Source: Prochlorococcaceae cyanobacterium jk18x22bins.40 (GTDB lineage: Bacteria > Cyanobacteriota > Cyanobacteriia > PCC-6307 > Cyanobiaceae). From it: a stretch of 35,088 bases of DNA. Below, piece after piece: positions 34,784-35,088 of the stretch. The notes beneath the pieces are model-generated. The model had not been told where the DNA came from. It saw only the letters and a list, made by a program, of their open reading frames with translations, and did not search any database. The position numbers and the translations under genes were made by a program. How positions within the stretch are numbered: position 1 is the stretch's first letter; each line of letters opens with the position of its first letter. Location: positions 1-35,088 of the forward strand of contig JAJDVL010000040.1 in the NCBI GenBank assembly GCA_022826155.1, read 5' to 3'.

Positions 34784-35088
34784 ATGGCATCAATGTGCGC
34801 AATGAACGCAAAGGAACTGCTGTCCAAACGTATTGGGGTGGGAATTAAAACACTGGGTGTGGTCCTCTTTCTCTCCCTGGTTGGCCTCTCTTCCCCACAG
34901 CGGGCACAGGCGCAGACGACGATTAACATCTGCGACCGCACCCCTCGGATCGAGGCTAAAATCCTCAGGATGTTGGGAAAGACGGAGGCGGACTGTGGCA
35001 GCGTAACGGCTGCGGAGTTGGCGGGGATCAAGAGTCTGGAAGTGAGCAACAGTAGATCTCTCACCGCCCTGAAGGATGGGGACTTTGA
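34784..35088 (+). CDS. Secreted leucine-rich-repeat protein, N-terminal part (cut by window edge)
   Basis: The 101 visible codons start MASMCAMNAKELLSKRIG, with a hydrophobic segment at about residues 23-36 (TLGVVLFLSLVGLSS) and likely cleavage after RAQA near residue 43. The mature part (INICDRTPRIEAKILRML, then VTAAELAGIKSLEVSNSRSLTALKDGDF) is the cap and first repeat of BspA-like or other bacterial leucine-rich-repeat proteins. I recall such repeats being numerous in sponge-symbiont Synechococcus, where they are suspected to mediate host contact. M4 or M7 are alternative starts. Full length, repeat number and anchoring are beyond the window. Confidence 0.7.
   Translation, partial: MASMCAMNAKELLSKRIGVGIKTLGVVLFLSLVGLSSPQRAQAQTTINICDRTPRIEAKILRMLGKTEADCGSVTAAELAGIKSLEVSNSRSLTALKDGDF

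Noticed and set aside
1-35088. HIP1 palindromes (GCGATCGC), tRNA or rRNA genes
   Set aside because: None seen by eye; no TTCGANTC-type T-arm with matching acceptor stem was found.

Overview
The window is a high-GC (roughly 60-65% by eye), gene-dense piece of a picocyanobacterial chromosome. Cyanobacterial marker genes include ndhF, ndhM, the LysR regulator rbcR, the iron-binding protein futA, a DUF1816 protein, a DUF3038/DUF4335 pair and a bioF-bioK-bioC biotin operon. Gene order around rbcR/ndhM and gatA/rlmB/carA/trpD resembles marine Synechococcus. Two secreted proteins, a lipoprotein-type subtilase autotransporter and a leucine-rich-repeat protein that runs off the right edge, together with the high GC, point to a host-associated lineage of the 'Candidatus Synechococcus spongiarum' (sponge symbiont) type. 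That placement is inference.

Layout. 1-1.6 kb: start of acetate kinase and an iron-binding protein, both on the minus strand. 1.7-5.7 kb: UbiH-like hydroxylase, apt, the DUF3038/DUF4335 pair and rsmH. 5.7-8.4 kb: bioF-bioK-bioC with 4-bp overlaps. 8.4-13.2 kb: dihydroorotase, signal peptidase I, a dihydroorotase-like protein with eroded metal ligands and a two-domain histidine phosphatase. 13.2-14.07 kb: the largest gap between recognised genes, holding a foldable RNA candidate and an AT-rich island with one small ORF. 14.07-23.55 kb: a long run of minus-strand housekeeping genes (trpD, carA, rlmB, VOC protein, DUF1816, gatA, small membrane protein, glyoxalase-like, mutS2). 23.56-28.2 kb: a cysteine desulfurase, then an accessory segment with the subtilase autotransporter and an Abi_2/HEPN abortive-infection gene that has a structured leader. 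28.3-34.7 kb: ndhF, rbcR, DUF3172, ndhM, a RibD-reductase-like protein, a tandem PTPS protein and aroK. 34.8 kb to the end: the LRR protein.

The core is very compact. Several convergent gene pairs share or abut their stop codons, divergent pairs are separated by tens of bases at most, and many starts are GTG or TTG. The hexamer CCATGG is strikingly frequent (about 90 by hand count, roughly one per 390 bp) but absent from the 2.8 kb around the autotransporter gene. The strongest candidates for something undescribed are the Abi_2 gene with a possible small RNA in its leader, the CCATGG enrichment, and the structured RNA candidate near 13.4 kb. I saw no tRNA, rRNA, CRISPR array or insertion sequence.
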